From Aphanothece saxicola GSE-SYN-MK-01-06B (GTDB lineage: Bacteria; Cyanobacteriota; Cyanobacteriia; PCC-6307; Cyanobiaceae), in NCBI GenBank assembly GCA_019359745.1, contig JAHHGT010000007.1, positions 62,001 to 126,000 of the forward strand: a stretch of 64,000 bases of DNA, read 5' to 3'. Position 1 is the stretch's first letter; each line of letters opens with the position of its first letter. The notes under the pieces were generated by a model. The model was not told the origin of the DNA and searched no databases. It worked only from the letters and a program-made list of their open reading frames with translations. Shown here one piece after another: positions 34,980-42,478 of the stretch. A program made the position numbers and the translations under genes.

Positions 34980-35362
34980 CAGAAGTTGCGGAAGCCGCCG
35001 TTACGGAAGCCGCCGTTGCCCCAGCCGCCGTTGCGGAAGCCGCCATTGCCCCAGCCGCCGTTGCGGAAGCCACCGTTGCCCCAGCCGCCATTGCGGAAGC
35101 CGCCGTTGCCCCAGCCGAAGCGGGGCCCGCCCCCATTCACGAAGATGTAGGCCAGCCGGCCATCGGCCGTTTTGACCTGACCCTCCGCTGCCTCCAGCCC
35201 GGGCGACTTCTGCTCCATGGCCTGGGAGATGCGCCGCAGACGGGCCTCAATCGAACCCGGCGCGGCCTCCAGGGGTGCCGCCTGGGCCATGGAACCGGAG
35301 GGGGCCAGCGCCGCCAGCAGGAGCAGAAAACCGAACAGGCCGGAACGGGGGTGGTGCGTCAT
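34976..35362 (-). CDS. grrA: Gly-rich RiPP precursor, GrrA type (precursor 1)
   Basis: 128 aa. Sec-type N-terminus (GLFGFLLLLAALAPSGSMAQ), then a leader with SIEARLRRISQAMEQ shared with precursor 2, then RLAYIFVNGGG and the core: four perfect decapeptides GWGNGGFRNG followed by GFRNFW. That gives one FVN, four WGN and five FRN triads, all of the aromatic-x-Asn type that GrrM-class enzymes crosslink. The core sits at the extreme C-terminus, with no follower. The signal peptide implies export after cytoplasmic modification. It is coupled to grrM by a 4-bp overlap. Confidence 0.9.
   Translation of the reverse strand: MTHHPRSGLFGFLLLLAALAPSGSMAQAAPLEAAPGSIEARLRRISQAMEQKSPGLEAAEGQVKTADGRLAYIFVNGGGPRFGWGNGGFRNGGWGNGGFRNGGWGNGGFRNGGWGNGGFRNGGFRNFW
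34997..35116 (-). repeat. four 30-bp tandem repeats encoding the precursor-1 core
   Basis: Four consecutive 30-bp units, each encoding GWGNGGFRNG, differ only at a few third positions (for example CCGCCG versus CCACCG and CCGCCA on the plus strand). Copy number can change by slippage or recombination. This is coding repeat, not CRISPR, since no spacers are present. Confidence 0.9.
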
Positions 35363-35438
35363 CGGAGGACTGCCAGGGAAGAAGGAAGGAGCGGGACGGG
35401 GCGATCAAGCCGCCGCAGGGCGGAGGTGCAGGAGGACA

Positions 35439-36398
35439 TCACGGGGCCGCCGGCGAAGGGGCCGCCAGATGGAAGCCTTCGCGGGTCAGCAGCACGGATT
35501 CGAAAAAGGCGCGGACCCGGTCGTTGGGCACCACCAGCACACCGGTCGGTCCGATCCAGGGGGCGACGCTGGCCACCGCCTCGGGGCGGCCCTCCAGATA
35601 GCCCTGGAGCAGGCCGGCGATGGCCAGGTTGACCACGTTCAGCAGCCTGGAGTTGTTCTCCGGCACGATGCAGCCGACGCCGTAGCTGACATAGGGCTGT
35701 TCAGGCACCAGGGCCACGCCGGAGAGCCGGCGCTGGTGGCGCAGGCCGGCCAGCACGTTGGCATCGCCCAGCACCCCCGTCACCTGTTTTTGCTCCAGGG
35801 CCGTGACCGCCAAGGCCAGGGTGGGGAAGCTGACCGCCTTGGCGCTGGGCTGCAGCGAGCCGAGCAGGCCGGCCCCGAGGGACCCCTGCACCACCGCGAT
35901 CGGCTGGGCGGCGAGGGAGGCTGGCGAGCCGTCCAGGGTGCCGCTGCGGGTGAGCAGCCTCAGGCCGGACAGACCGATCGGCAGGGAGAAATCGACGAGC
36001 TTTTCACGCTCCCAGCTGAACGGCACGCCGCAGGCCAGGCCGGCCTTGCCGCTGGCGACGGCCTCCACGGTGACGCCGATGTTGTCGACGGGGGCGAAGC
36101 GGATGCGCACCGTGTTGCCCAGTTCCGCCTTGAGCTGGCGGTCGATGCGGCGGGCCAGATCAATGGCGTAACCCTCGGGTTCCCCCTTCGGCCCGATCTT
36201 GACCATGGGGGGGGTGTCGGCGGGACCCACCATCAGCACCTCGCCCGACTTGGCGGCCTGCTCCAGCACGGCGTCAGCGGCGATGGCAGGCGCCACGGAC
36301 CCCAAGGGCCAGAGGCAGGCCAGGGCTCCCAGGGCCAGGGCCCTGCTGCGGCGGGCTCGGGTGGAGCCGGCGGGAACCAGCGCAGCAGGTGAATCCAT
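35439..36398 (-). CDS. grrP: periplasmic substrate-binding protein, GrrP type (copy 1)
   Basis: 319 aa. Signal segment ALALGALACLWPLGSVAPAI and then an SBP_bac_3-like fold: LEQAAKSGEVLMVGPADTPP, GYAIDLARRI, ACGVPFSWEREKLVDFSLPI, GLRLLTRSG and a C-terminal GPTGVLVVPNDRVRAFFESV plus LLTREGF. This is the orphan extracellular binding protein found in GRRM clusters. No ABC permease or ATPase is adjacent. It lies between the two precursors (76 bp before precursor 1, 92 bp after precursor 2). The ligand is unknown and it may bind the mature peptide or its target. Confidence 0.85.
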   Translation of the reverse strand: MDSPAALVPAGSTRARRSRALALGALACLWPLGSVAPAIAADAVLEQAAKSGEVLMVGPADTPPMVKIGPKGEPEGYAIDLARRIDRQLKAELGNTVRIRFAPVDNIGVTVEAVASGKAGLACGVPFSWEREKLVDFSLPIGLSGLRLLTRSGTLDGSPASLAAQPIAVVQGSLGAGLLGSLQPSAKAVSFPTLALAVTALEQKQVTGVLGDANVLAGLRHQRRLSGVALVPEQPYVSYGVGCIVPENNSRLLNVVNLAIAGLLQGYLEGRPEAVASVAPWIGPTGVLVVPNDRVRAFFESVLLTREGFHLAAPSPAAP

Positions 36399-36490
36399 GG
36401 GCAGAGCCGTGAACGTGCTGCACCTTAAGGGCGGTTTCTGGGCTTGCCCACAGCAGCGTTCGGGCTTGAAACACCCTGGCTTGGCGGGAC

Positions 36491-36895
36491 CTACCAGTTC
36501 CGGAAGGCCCCACCGCGCATGCCCCCCCCATTCACGAAGCCGCCGCCGCCCCTGGCGTTGACGAAACCGCCGCCGCCGTTGCGAAAGCCGCCGCCGCCGC
36601 CGTAATACTGGTGGCCATTGACGAAGCCGCCGCGGGCCGCGTTGGCGAAGCCGCCCCGGCCGCCGTTGGCGAAGCCCAAGGCCAGCCGCTGTTCACCGGC
36701 GGCCACGTCAGCGTCCCCGCCCGCCCCACGCTGGTCCCGCATCGCTGCGCCGATGCGCAGCAGCCGTTGTTCGATCGAGGCTCCGGCTCCGGTGGCCGAG
36801 GGGGGCAGCAGGGCCGCCTGGCCAGCAGCAGGAGCGGTCAAAGCCGCCAGGGCCAGGGAGAACCCGAGCAGGGCCGTACGGGAGGTGATGGACAT
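36491..36895 (-). CDS. grrA: Gly-rich RiPP precursor, GrrA type (precursor 2)
   Basis: 134 aa. Signal-like N-terminus GFSLALAALTAPAAGQAA, leader motif SIEQRLLRIGAAM matching precursor 1, then an irregular Gly-rich core. It has seven Phe-x-Asn triads (FAN, FAN, FVN, FRN, FVN, FVN, FRN), ending AFRNW. Unlike precursor 1 there are no Trp-x-Asn triads and no perfect repeat; a Tyr pair occurs in GHQYYGGGGG. It starts 13 bp after grrP copy 2. It is probably a second substrate of the single grrM. Confidence 0.88.
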   Translation of the reverse strand: MSITSRTALLGFSLALAALTAPAAGQAALLPPSATGAGASIEQRLLRIGAAMRDQRGAGGDADVAAGEQRLALGFANGGRGGFANAARGGFVNGHQYYGGGGGFRNGGGGFVNARGGGGFVNGGGMRGGAFRNW

Positions 36896-36908
36896 GGGGC
36901 GGATCTCC

Positions 36909-37952
36909 TTAACGGGCAGGTGAAGTGGGGGCGACCGCCTGGGGCCTGACCCGTTCGTAGTTGAGCAGAACGGACTGGAAATAGGCCTTGATCACGTCGG
37001 GGGGCAACTCCAGGACTCCCTTCGGACCCAGCCAGCGGTTGACGCTGGCCACGGCAGCCGGCTCATCGTCGAGGTAGCCCTGCACCAGCCGGGCGATGGC
37101 CAGATTGACCAGGTTGCGGAAGGTGGAATTGTCCTCCGGAAGGATGCAACCCACCGCAAAGCGGGAGAAGGGCTCCGCGGGCACCAGGCCGTAGCCCTTG
37201 CCGCCAAGGCTCTGGAGGGCACCGGCGAGCAGCAGGGAATCACCCCCCACGCCATCCACCTGGCCGGCCAGCAGCGCCCGCACCGCCGGCTCGATTCCGG
37301 CGAAGGGGACCCGCACCGCCGTCGGCTGCAGGGCCGCGATGGTGGCGCTGCCCAGGGAGTCCTTCACCACGCCGATCCGCTTGCCCGCCATCGAGGCCGC
37401 TGAGCCATCGAGCCCCCCCTGCCGGGTGAGAACACGGATCCCGGAGAGGGCGAAGGGCATGGAGAAGTCGACGTACATCTCCCGCTCCCAGGTGAACTGG
37501 ACACCACAGGCCAGATCCACATCGCCGCGGCTCACGTCACGGAACACCGCCAGCGGATCCGCGTTGGCGGTGTAGACGATCGTCACCGGCCGGTTGAGAT
37601 AGGTGGAGACCTCCGCCTCGATCAACCGGGCCACATCGAGGCTGTAGCCCACCAGGGTTTTGCTGGCATCGAGGTAGGCCAGGGGCACCACGTCGGTGGG
37701 GCCAGCCATGGTGATCTCGCCGGTGCGCGCCGCCTGCTCGAGCACCGATTCGGCCCTGGCTGCCGTAGGGCTGCCCAGCGCCGCCACCAGGGCCAGCAGC
37801 AGGGAGGGTCCCACCACGGCGCAGCGCCGGACCAGCGCGGCGACGCGGATCGGGACGGCCGGTTGGCGAGGCTTTGGTGGCTCAGGCGTTGAAGGCTGAA
37901 GCGCTGGAGGCGGCACGGGTCGCTGCGGCACGCGGGTCGGCTCGGGGGTCAT
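36909..37952 (-). CDS. grrP: periplasmic substrate-binding protein, GrrP type (copy 2)
   Basis: 347 aa. A Pro-rich cytoplasmic N-terminus of about 35 residues precedes the signal segment GPSLLLALVAALGSPTAARA. The body parallels copy 1: VLEQAARTGEITMAGPTDVV, GYSLDVARLIEAEVS, ACGVQFTWEREMYVDFSMPF, GIRVLTRQGGLDGS, VGCILPEDNSTFRNLVNLAI, GPKGVLELPPDVIKAYFQSV plus LLNYE. It is the first gene of the operon. Pairing of a GrrP with a GrrA twice in tandem indicates duplication of the two-gene unit. It ends 13 bp before precursor 2. Confidence 0.85.
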   Translation of the reverse strand: MTPEPTRVPQRPVPPPALQPSTPEPPKPRQPAVPIRVAALVRRCAVVGPSLLLALVAALGSPTAARAESVLEQAARTGEITMAGPTDVVPLAYLDASKTLVGYSLDVARLIEAEVSTYLNRPVTIVYTANADPLAVFRDVSRGDVDLACGVQFTWEREMYVDFSMPFALSGIRVLTRQGGLDGSAASMAGKRIGVVKDSLGSATIAALQPTAVRVPFAGIEPAVRALLAGQVDGVGGDSLLLAGALQSLGGKGYGLVPAEPFSRFAVGCILPEDNSTFRNLVNLAIARLVQGYLDDEPAAVASVNRWLGPKGVLELPPDVIKAYFQSVLLNYERVRPQAVAPTSPAR

Positions 37953-38032
37953 CGGCGCTCACTCTGACAACCGATCCGGGGCGGAGCCAGGGTGGCCCGG
38001 GGAGTGAGTCGGTTCTTCACCATGGCCTGGTC

Positions 38033-38908
38033 TCAGGCGACGGTCGCCGCGAAGCGCATGCTCAGATCCAGCCAGGGGCTGCGGGTGACCGGGGCGCTGG
38101 TGGAGATCAGATCGATGCCGGTGGCGGCGTAGGCGCCCAGCTGCTCGGGCCGCACCCCGGAGGCCTCCAGCACCACCGCCGGCGCCAGGGCCCGCAGCCG
38201 GGGCACCAGGGCCGCCAGGGCCGCGGGGCTGAAGTCGTCGAGCAGCACCGCATCGGCCCCCGCCCGCACCGCGGCTTCGGCCTCGGCGGCGGTTTCGGCC
38301 TCCACGATCACCCGTGCCGGCCAGGGGGCTGAGGCACGCACAGCCACGATCGCCGGCCCCACGCCCCCTGACCAGGCCAGGTGGTTCTCCTTGAGCATGG
38401 CGGCATCGTCGAGGCCGAGGCGGTGGTTGCAGCCGCCGCCGCAGCGCACGGCGTACTTCTCCAGCACCCGCAGCCCCGGGGTGGTCTTGCGGGTGTCGGC
38501 CAGGCGCACGCCGCTGCCCGCCAGCACCTGCACCAGGGCGGCGGTGGCGGTGGCGATGCCCGAAAGCCGCATGGCCAGGTTGAGGGCCGTGCGCTCCGCC
38601 GCCACCAGGGCAGCCGCCGGCCCCTCCAGCTCCAGCAGCCGCTGGCCGGCCAGCACCGGCTCCCCGTCACCCACCAGCAGCCGCACCGACGCCCGGGGAT
38701 CGAGGATCGCCAGCAGCGGCGCCACCAGCACCCCGCCGCAGAACACGCCGTCGGCGCGGGTCACCCAGTGGGCCCGGCCGCTGCGGCCCACCAGGGCCGG
38801 GGCTGTCAGGTCGCCGCGGCCGAGGTCCTCATCCAGCCAGCGGCGCAGCTGGGCCTCCAGCGCCGGGGTGAAGGAGAGCACCGGGGCCTGGGCCCCAACA
38901 GGTGACAT
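38033..38908 (-). CDS. nadC: nicotinate-nucleotide pyrophosphorylase (carboxylating)
   Basis: Quinolinate phosphoribosyltransferase of de novo NAD synthesis, 291 aa. WLDEDLGRGDLTAPAL, ERTALNLAMRLSGIATATA, LADTRKTTPGLRVLEKYAVR with CGGGCNHRLGLDDAAMLKENH, VIVEAETAAEAEAAV, DAVLLDDFSP and the C-terminal LEASGV... and TGIDLISTSA are all present and intact. The ATG before SPVGAQAP is preferred over a long GC-rich upstream frame. It is 11 bp downstream of the DUF4079 gene and 80 bp upstream of the RiPP operon, on the same strand. Confidence 0.95.
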   Translation of the reverse strand: MSPVGAQAPVLSFTPALEAQLRRWLDEDLGRGDLTAPALVGRSGRAHWVTRADGVFCGGVLVAPLLAILDPRASVRLLVGDGEPVLAGQRLLELEGPAAALVAAERTALNLAMRLSGIATATAALVQVLAGSGVRLADTRKTTPGLRVLEKYAVRCGGGCNHRLGLDDAAMLKENHLAWSGGVGPAIVAVRASAPWPARVIVEAETAAEAEAAVRAGADAVLLDDFSPAALAALVPRLRALAPAVVLEASGVRPEQLGAYAATGIDLISTSAPVTRSPWLDLSMRFAATVA

Positions 38909-38919
38909 GACGGGGGGCC

Positions 38920-39657
38920 TCAGCTGCCGGCGGCGCCGACCGGGGGGGCGGGCTCCGGGGGCGGGGCGAAGGGCGGGCAGACCCGCTTCTCGGCATCGCA
39001 GGCATAGATGGTGGGTTTCTGCCAGGCCAGGGGGATCTCCAGAAGGTCGCGGCTGCCGGTGATCCCCTGGGCCACGAACAGCACCGCCGCCAGGATCGAG
39101 GCGCTGAGGTGCAGCCGGCGCCAGCGCAGGTCCTTGAGGATCTCCGGGCGGGCGGCGAGCGAGAAGATCATCAGCCCCACCACACCCACCCCGGCCCAGT
39201 AGTGGGATTGCCAGAACGCGGGGCTCAGCGGGTTGTCGCTGAGGCGCCACACCTCCGGCTGGGCGCCGAGGCCGAGCACGCCGGCCCAGGTGAGCAGGGC
39301 GAAGACGAGGCGGTAGCCCTTGGCCTTCACCTGCCAGAGGGCCAGCAGGGACACCACCGTGCCCACCAGCACCAGCAGCAGCTGCAGGGCACGGCCAGGG
39401 CCGCCCGTGAAGCCCTCCGGCGGCTGCTTGGTGACGATCACCACCGTCAGGGCCACCAGCACCAGCAGCACCACCCCCGCCGAGAGCCACTGGCCCAGGT
39501 CGGCGTGGTCGCGGCCGGTGGTGGGGGGGAGCTTGGCCTTCTCGACCCGGCGCTCCCTGGCCTGGACACCAAGCCGCACCACCATGCCGATCAGGGGGTA
39601 AATCAGCACCACCGCCAGGGCGGGGTGCAGAAGCCAGAGCCAGTCGACCGTTTGCAT
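38920..39657 (-). CDS. DUF4079 membrane protein
   Basis: 245 aa with about six spans. The family pattern LLHPALAVVLIYPLIGMVVR lies at the N-terminus, followed by a basic QARERRVEKAKLPP loop. Later come FWQSHYWAGVGVVGLMIFSL and HLSASILAAVLFVAQGITGS with HYW and HL histidines that could ligate haem (inferred, similar to b561-like folds). The tail is Pro-rich with two Cys (YACDAEKRVCPPF). Function unknown. Cotranscribed with nadC. Confidence 0.75.
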   Translation of the reverse strand: MQTVDWLWLLHPALAVVLIYPLIGMVVRLGVQARERRVEKAKLPPTTGRDHADLGQWLSAGVVLLVLVALTVVIVTKQPPEGFTGGPGRALQLLLVLVGTVVSLLALWQVKAKGYRLVFALLTWAGVLGLGAQPEVWRLSDNPLSPAFWQSHYWAGVGVVGLMIFSLAARPEILKDLRWRRLHLSASILAAVLFVAQGITGSRDLLEIPLAWQKPTIYACDAEKRVCPPFAPPPEPAPPVGAAGS

Positions 39658-39763
39658 GCGCCGCTGGGAATCGCTCCCCAAAGCATTGGGGGTGGAGGTT
39701 AAGCGGTCAACAGGGGTGAGCGTTTCTTGATGGCGGCCGGAGGTGGCCTGTCGTCGCCGGGGG

Positions 39764-41182
39764 CTACTTACCGATGCAGAAACGGGAGAAGATCCGCTCC
39801 AGCACCGCCTCACTCACTTCTTCGCCGGTGATCGCCCCCAGGCCGGCGATGGCGCCGCGCAGGTCGATGGTCCAGAAATCCCAGGGCAGGCCCTGGTCGG
39901 CCGCCTCCAGGGAGCGCTCCAGGCCGGTGGCCGCCGCCGCCGCCAGCTCCCGCTGACGCCCGTTGAGGGCCACCTGCAGTCCCTGGAGCTCGCCGGCTCC
40001 GCAATGGCCCAGCAGGGCCGCCACCAGGTCGTCGCGACCCGCGCCGGTGAGGGCGCTGATGGCCACGACAGGGGCTTCTGGCGCCGGCGGCACGGCCTCG
40101 GCCGGAGCGGCCCCCGGTGGCAGGGCATCGAGCTTGTTACCCACCAGCAGCAGGGGCACCCCCTCGGGCACCAGGTCCATCAGCTCCTGGTCGGCGGCGG
40201 TCCAGCCAACCGGCAAATCGAAGAGCAGCAGCACCGCATCGGCCCCGGCCAGCGCCTGGCGGCTGCGTTCGATGCCCAGCTGCTCCACCCGGTCGTCCGT
40301 GGGGCGGATGCCGGCGGTGTCGAGCAGGGTGAGGGGCACCCCATCGAGCAACAGGTCGCTTTCGAGCAGGTCGCGGGTGGTGCCCGGCAGGTCGGTGACG
40401 ATGGCCCGCTCGCGGCGGCTGAGCAGGTTGAGCAGGCTCGACTTGCCCACGTTGGGCCGGCCGACGATGGCCACCCGCAGCCCCTCGCGCAGCAGCTCCC
40501 CCTGGCGGGACTCGGCCACCAGCCGCTCCAGCTCGCCCCGCACCGCCTCCAGCTCGGCCCGCACCAGCGTCCCGTCAAGCGGGGGCAGGTCCTCCTCGAA
40601 GTCGACCCGGGCCTCCAGCTCGGCCAGCTGGTCGAGCAGGCGCTCCCGCAGGCCGGCGATGCGCCGCTGCAGACCACCGTCGATGCCGGCCATGGCCAGC
40701 TCAGCCGCCCGACGGCTGCGGGCGGCGATCATCTCGGCGATGGCCTCGGCGCGGGTGAGGTCGAGGCGTCCGTTGAGGAAGGCCCGCTGGCTGAACTCCC
40801 CGGGCCCGGCGAGGCGGGCGCCGGCGGCCAGCGCCAGCTCCAGCACCCGCCGCACGGCGAGCAGGCCGCCGTGGCAGTGGAACTCGACCACGTCCTCGCG
40901 GGTGAAGCTGCGGGGGGCCCGCATCAGCAGCAGCAGGGCCTCATCCACCCGCCGGCCGTCGGCCGGATCCACCACATGGCCGTAGAGCACCCGGTGGCTG
41001 TCCCAGGCCTGGTCGCCGGGGGCCAGAAACAGACGCCGGCCGATCACCTCGGCCGCCGGACCGGAGAGACGCACGATCGCCACGCTGCCGGCCCCGGCCG
41101 CCACCGCGGTGGCGATCGCAGCGATCGTGTCGCCATTAGGGTTCGCGCCAATCGGGACATCTCCCCGCGTCACTGGTCCCAT
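39764..41182 (-). CDS. mnmE: tRNA modification GTPase MnmE
   Basis: K+-dependent GTPase that with MnmG makes (c)mnm5U34 in tRNA. It has 472 aa. N-terminal folate-binding domain with TIAAIATAVAAGAGSVAIVR and REDVVEFHCHGG; G-domain with GRPNVGKSSLLN (P-loop), TDLPGTTRD, DTAGIR and VGNKLD; C-terminal FCIGK with the conserved Cys. The extra Pro/Ala-rich stretch after NKLD is a lineage insertion. The ATG shares the palindrome CATG with the divergent DUF2062 start. Confidence 0.95.
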   Translation of the reverse strand: MGPVTRGDVPIGANPNGDTIAAIATAVAAGAGSVAIVRLSGPAAEVIGRRLFLAPGDQAWDSHRVLYGHVVDPADGRRVDEALLLLMRAPRSFTREDVVEFHCHGGLLAVRRVLELALAAGARLAGPGEFSQRAFLNGRLDLTRAEAIAEMIAARSRRAAELAMAGIDGGLQRRIAGLRERLLDQLAELEARVDFEEDLPPLDGTLVRAELEAVRGELERLVAESRQGELLREGLRVAIVGRPNVGKSSLLNLLSRRERAIVTDLPGTTRDLLESDLLLDGVPLTLLDTAGIRPTDDRVEQLGIERSRQALAGADAVLLLFDLPVGWTAADQELMDLVPEGVPLLLVGNKLDALPPGAAPAEAVPPAPEAPVVAISALTGAGRDDLVAALLGHCGAGELQGLQVALNGRQRELAAAAATGLERSLEAADQGLPWDFWTIDLRGAIAGLGAITGEEVSEAVLERIFSRFCIGK

Positions 41183-41666
41183 GGCACCGTTTCGCCTTCA
41201 GTCTCTGTCCCCGCCGCGGGCCCTGAAGGCGGCAAGGAGAAAGCTGCGGCAGGCGATCGAGTGGGTCTGGCGCCAGGAGGGCAGCCACGGCCAGCGGGCC
41301 CGGGGGCTGGCGGCGGGGGTGTTCATGGGCTGCTTCCCGATCTTCGGCTTCCAGACCCTGCTGGGGGTGGCGCTGGCCAGCCTGGTGCGGGGCAACCATC
41401 TGCTGGCCGCCGCCGGGACCTGGATCAGCAATCCGATCACCGACGTGCCGATGATCTGGTTCAACCACCAGGTGGGCAGCCTGCTGCTCGGACCCGGCAA
41501 AGGCTGGCCGACCGGCGCGCTCCTGCACCACGAGACCCTGCGCCAGCTGGGCTGGGACTTCACCTCCCGCCTGCTGCTGGGCTCAGCCGTGGTGGGCACG
41601 GTGCTGGCTCCCCTGAGTGGCCTGCTGTGTCTGCGGTGGATGCAGCGCCGGCAGCGGGCCTCCTGA
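41181..41666 (+). CDS. DUF2062 membrane protein
   Basis: 161 aa. A basic N-terminus with RKLRQAIEWVWRQEGSH is followed by DUF2062: GLAAGVFMGCFPIFGFQTLL, then LLAAAGTWISNPITDVPMIW, and a final helix. Small membrane proteins of this family have unknown function and sometimes sit beside cell-wall or polysaccharide genes. Its start codon overlaps that of mnmE on the other strand by 2 bp. Confidence 0.8.
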   Translation: MAPFRLQSLSPPRALKAARRKLRQAIEWVWRQEGSHGQRARGLAAGVFMGCFPIFGFQTLLGVALASLVRGNHLLAAAGTWISNPITDVPMIWFNHQVGSLLLGPGKGWPTGALLHHETLRQLGWDFTSRLLLGSAVVGTVLAPLSGLLCLRWMQRRQRAS

Positions 41667-41681
41667 AGACGCCTTCGCCCC

Positions 41682-42173
41682 ATGATCCACGTTCTCGACG
41701 CCGACCTCAATGACCCGTCCCACGCCAGTGCGTTGCTGACCTTGCTGGAGGTCTACGCGCGCGACCCGATGGGTGGGGGCCAGGGTCTGTCCGGCTTTGC
41801 CAGGGCACATCTCGTCGACGCCCTGGCCAGGCGCCCTTCGGCGCACGTCATCCTGGCCTTCGCAAAGCAGGAACCGGCCGGGCTGCTGATCGGCCTGGAG
41901 GGCTTCTCGACCTTCGCCTGCCGGCCCCTGCTCAACGTCCACGATCTGGTGGTGGCCGCTGCATTCCGACGGCAGGGGGTGGGGCGGCGACTGCTGCTGC
42001 GGGCCGAGGCGATCGCCCGCCGGCTCGGGTGCTGCAAGCTCACCCTGGAGGTGCTGGAAGGCAACAGGGCCGCCCAGGCCGCCTACAGAGACGTCGGGTT
42101 CCAGCCGTATCAGCTGAACCCAGCCATGGGCCAGGCCCAGTTCTGGGAAAAGCCCCTGCCCGATGGAGATTGA
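41682..42173 (+). CDS. GNAT-family N-acetyltransferase
   Basis: 163 aa. Acetyl-CoA binding motif A is visible as LVVAAAFRRQGVGRRLLLRA (R/Q-x-x-G-x-G), followed by the strand CKLTLEVLEGNRAAQAAYRD and VGFQPYQL. The substrate is unknown; N-terminal features match the YpeA/small-molecule GNAT type rather than RimI. It starts 15 bp after the DUF2062 gene and may be cotranscribed. Confidence 0.85.
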   Translation: MIHVLDADLNDPSHASALLTLLEVYARDPMGGGQGLSGFARAHLVDALARRPSAHVILAFAKQEPAGLLIGLEGFSTFACRPLLNVHDLVVAAAFRRQGVGRRLLLRAEAIARRLGCCKLTLEVLEGNRAAQAAYRDVGFQPYQLNPAMGQAQFWEKPLPDGD

Positions 42174-42177
42174 AGCC

Positions 42178-42366
42178 TCAGGATTCGGCCAGTCCGGGGA
42201 ACACCATCAGGTCGATGTGGCCACCGGCGGGCTGGCGCCACTCGCGGAATTCCGCCGCCAGGGCCTTGTGCTCGTGATCGAGGGATTGCGATTCCAGATC
42301 CAGCAGGCGCTGATGCACCAGATCGAGCGTGTTGTCGATGAGCTGGGCAGCCTGTTCGGAGGTCAT
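42178..42366 (-). CDS. small hypothetical protein, 62 aa
   Basis: Acidic, Gln/Leu-rich helix-forming protein: MTSEQAAQLIDNTLDLVHQR, LESQSLDHEHKALAAEFREW, ending with HIDLMVFPGLAES. No family recognised. The composition (few Gly/Pro/Arg, balanced charges) differs from the shadow ORFs nearby, which supports a real gene. It is convergent with the GNAT gene, 4 bp between stops. Confidence 0.5.
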   Translation of the reverse strand: MTSEQAAQLIDNTLDLVHQRLLDLESQSLDHEHKALAAEFREWRQPAGGHIDLMVFPGLAES

Positions 42367-42478
42367 GGCATCGCTGCGGTGGAGAAAGCCTGAGCTTCGC
42401 GGTGTTGTAGAAGACGCCGCCCCGGTGGGCTGTAGCCCCTGACACGGGCCGTCTGCCCCGTCGGCGGACCCGCACCGA

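Noticed and set aside
34997..35116. Regular 30-bp repeats that could suggest a CRISPR array
   Set aside because: The repeats are contiguous with no spacers, lie inside a coding frame and encode a perfect decapeptide of a RiPP precursor.
39743..41713. 656-aa plus-strand open frame opposite mnmE
   Set aside because: Antisense to intact mnmE, with biased composition.
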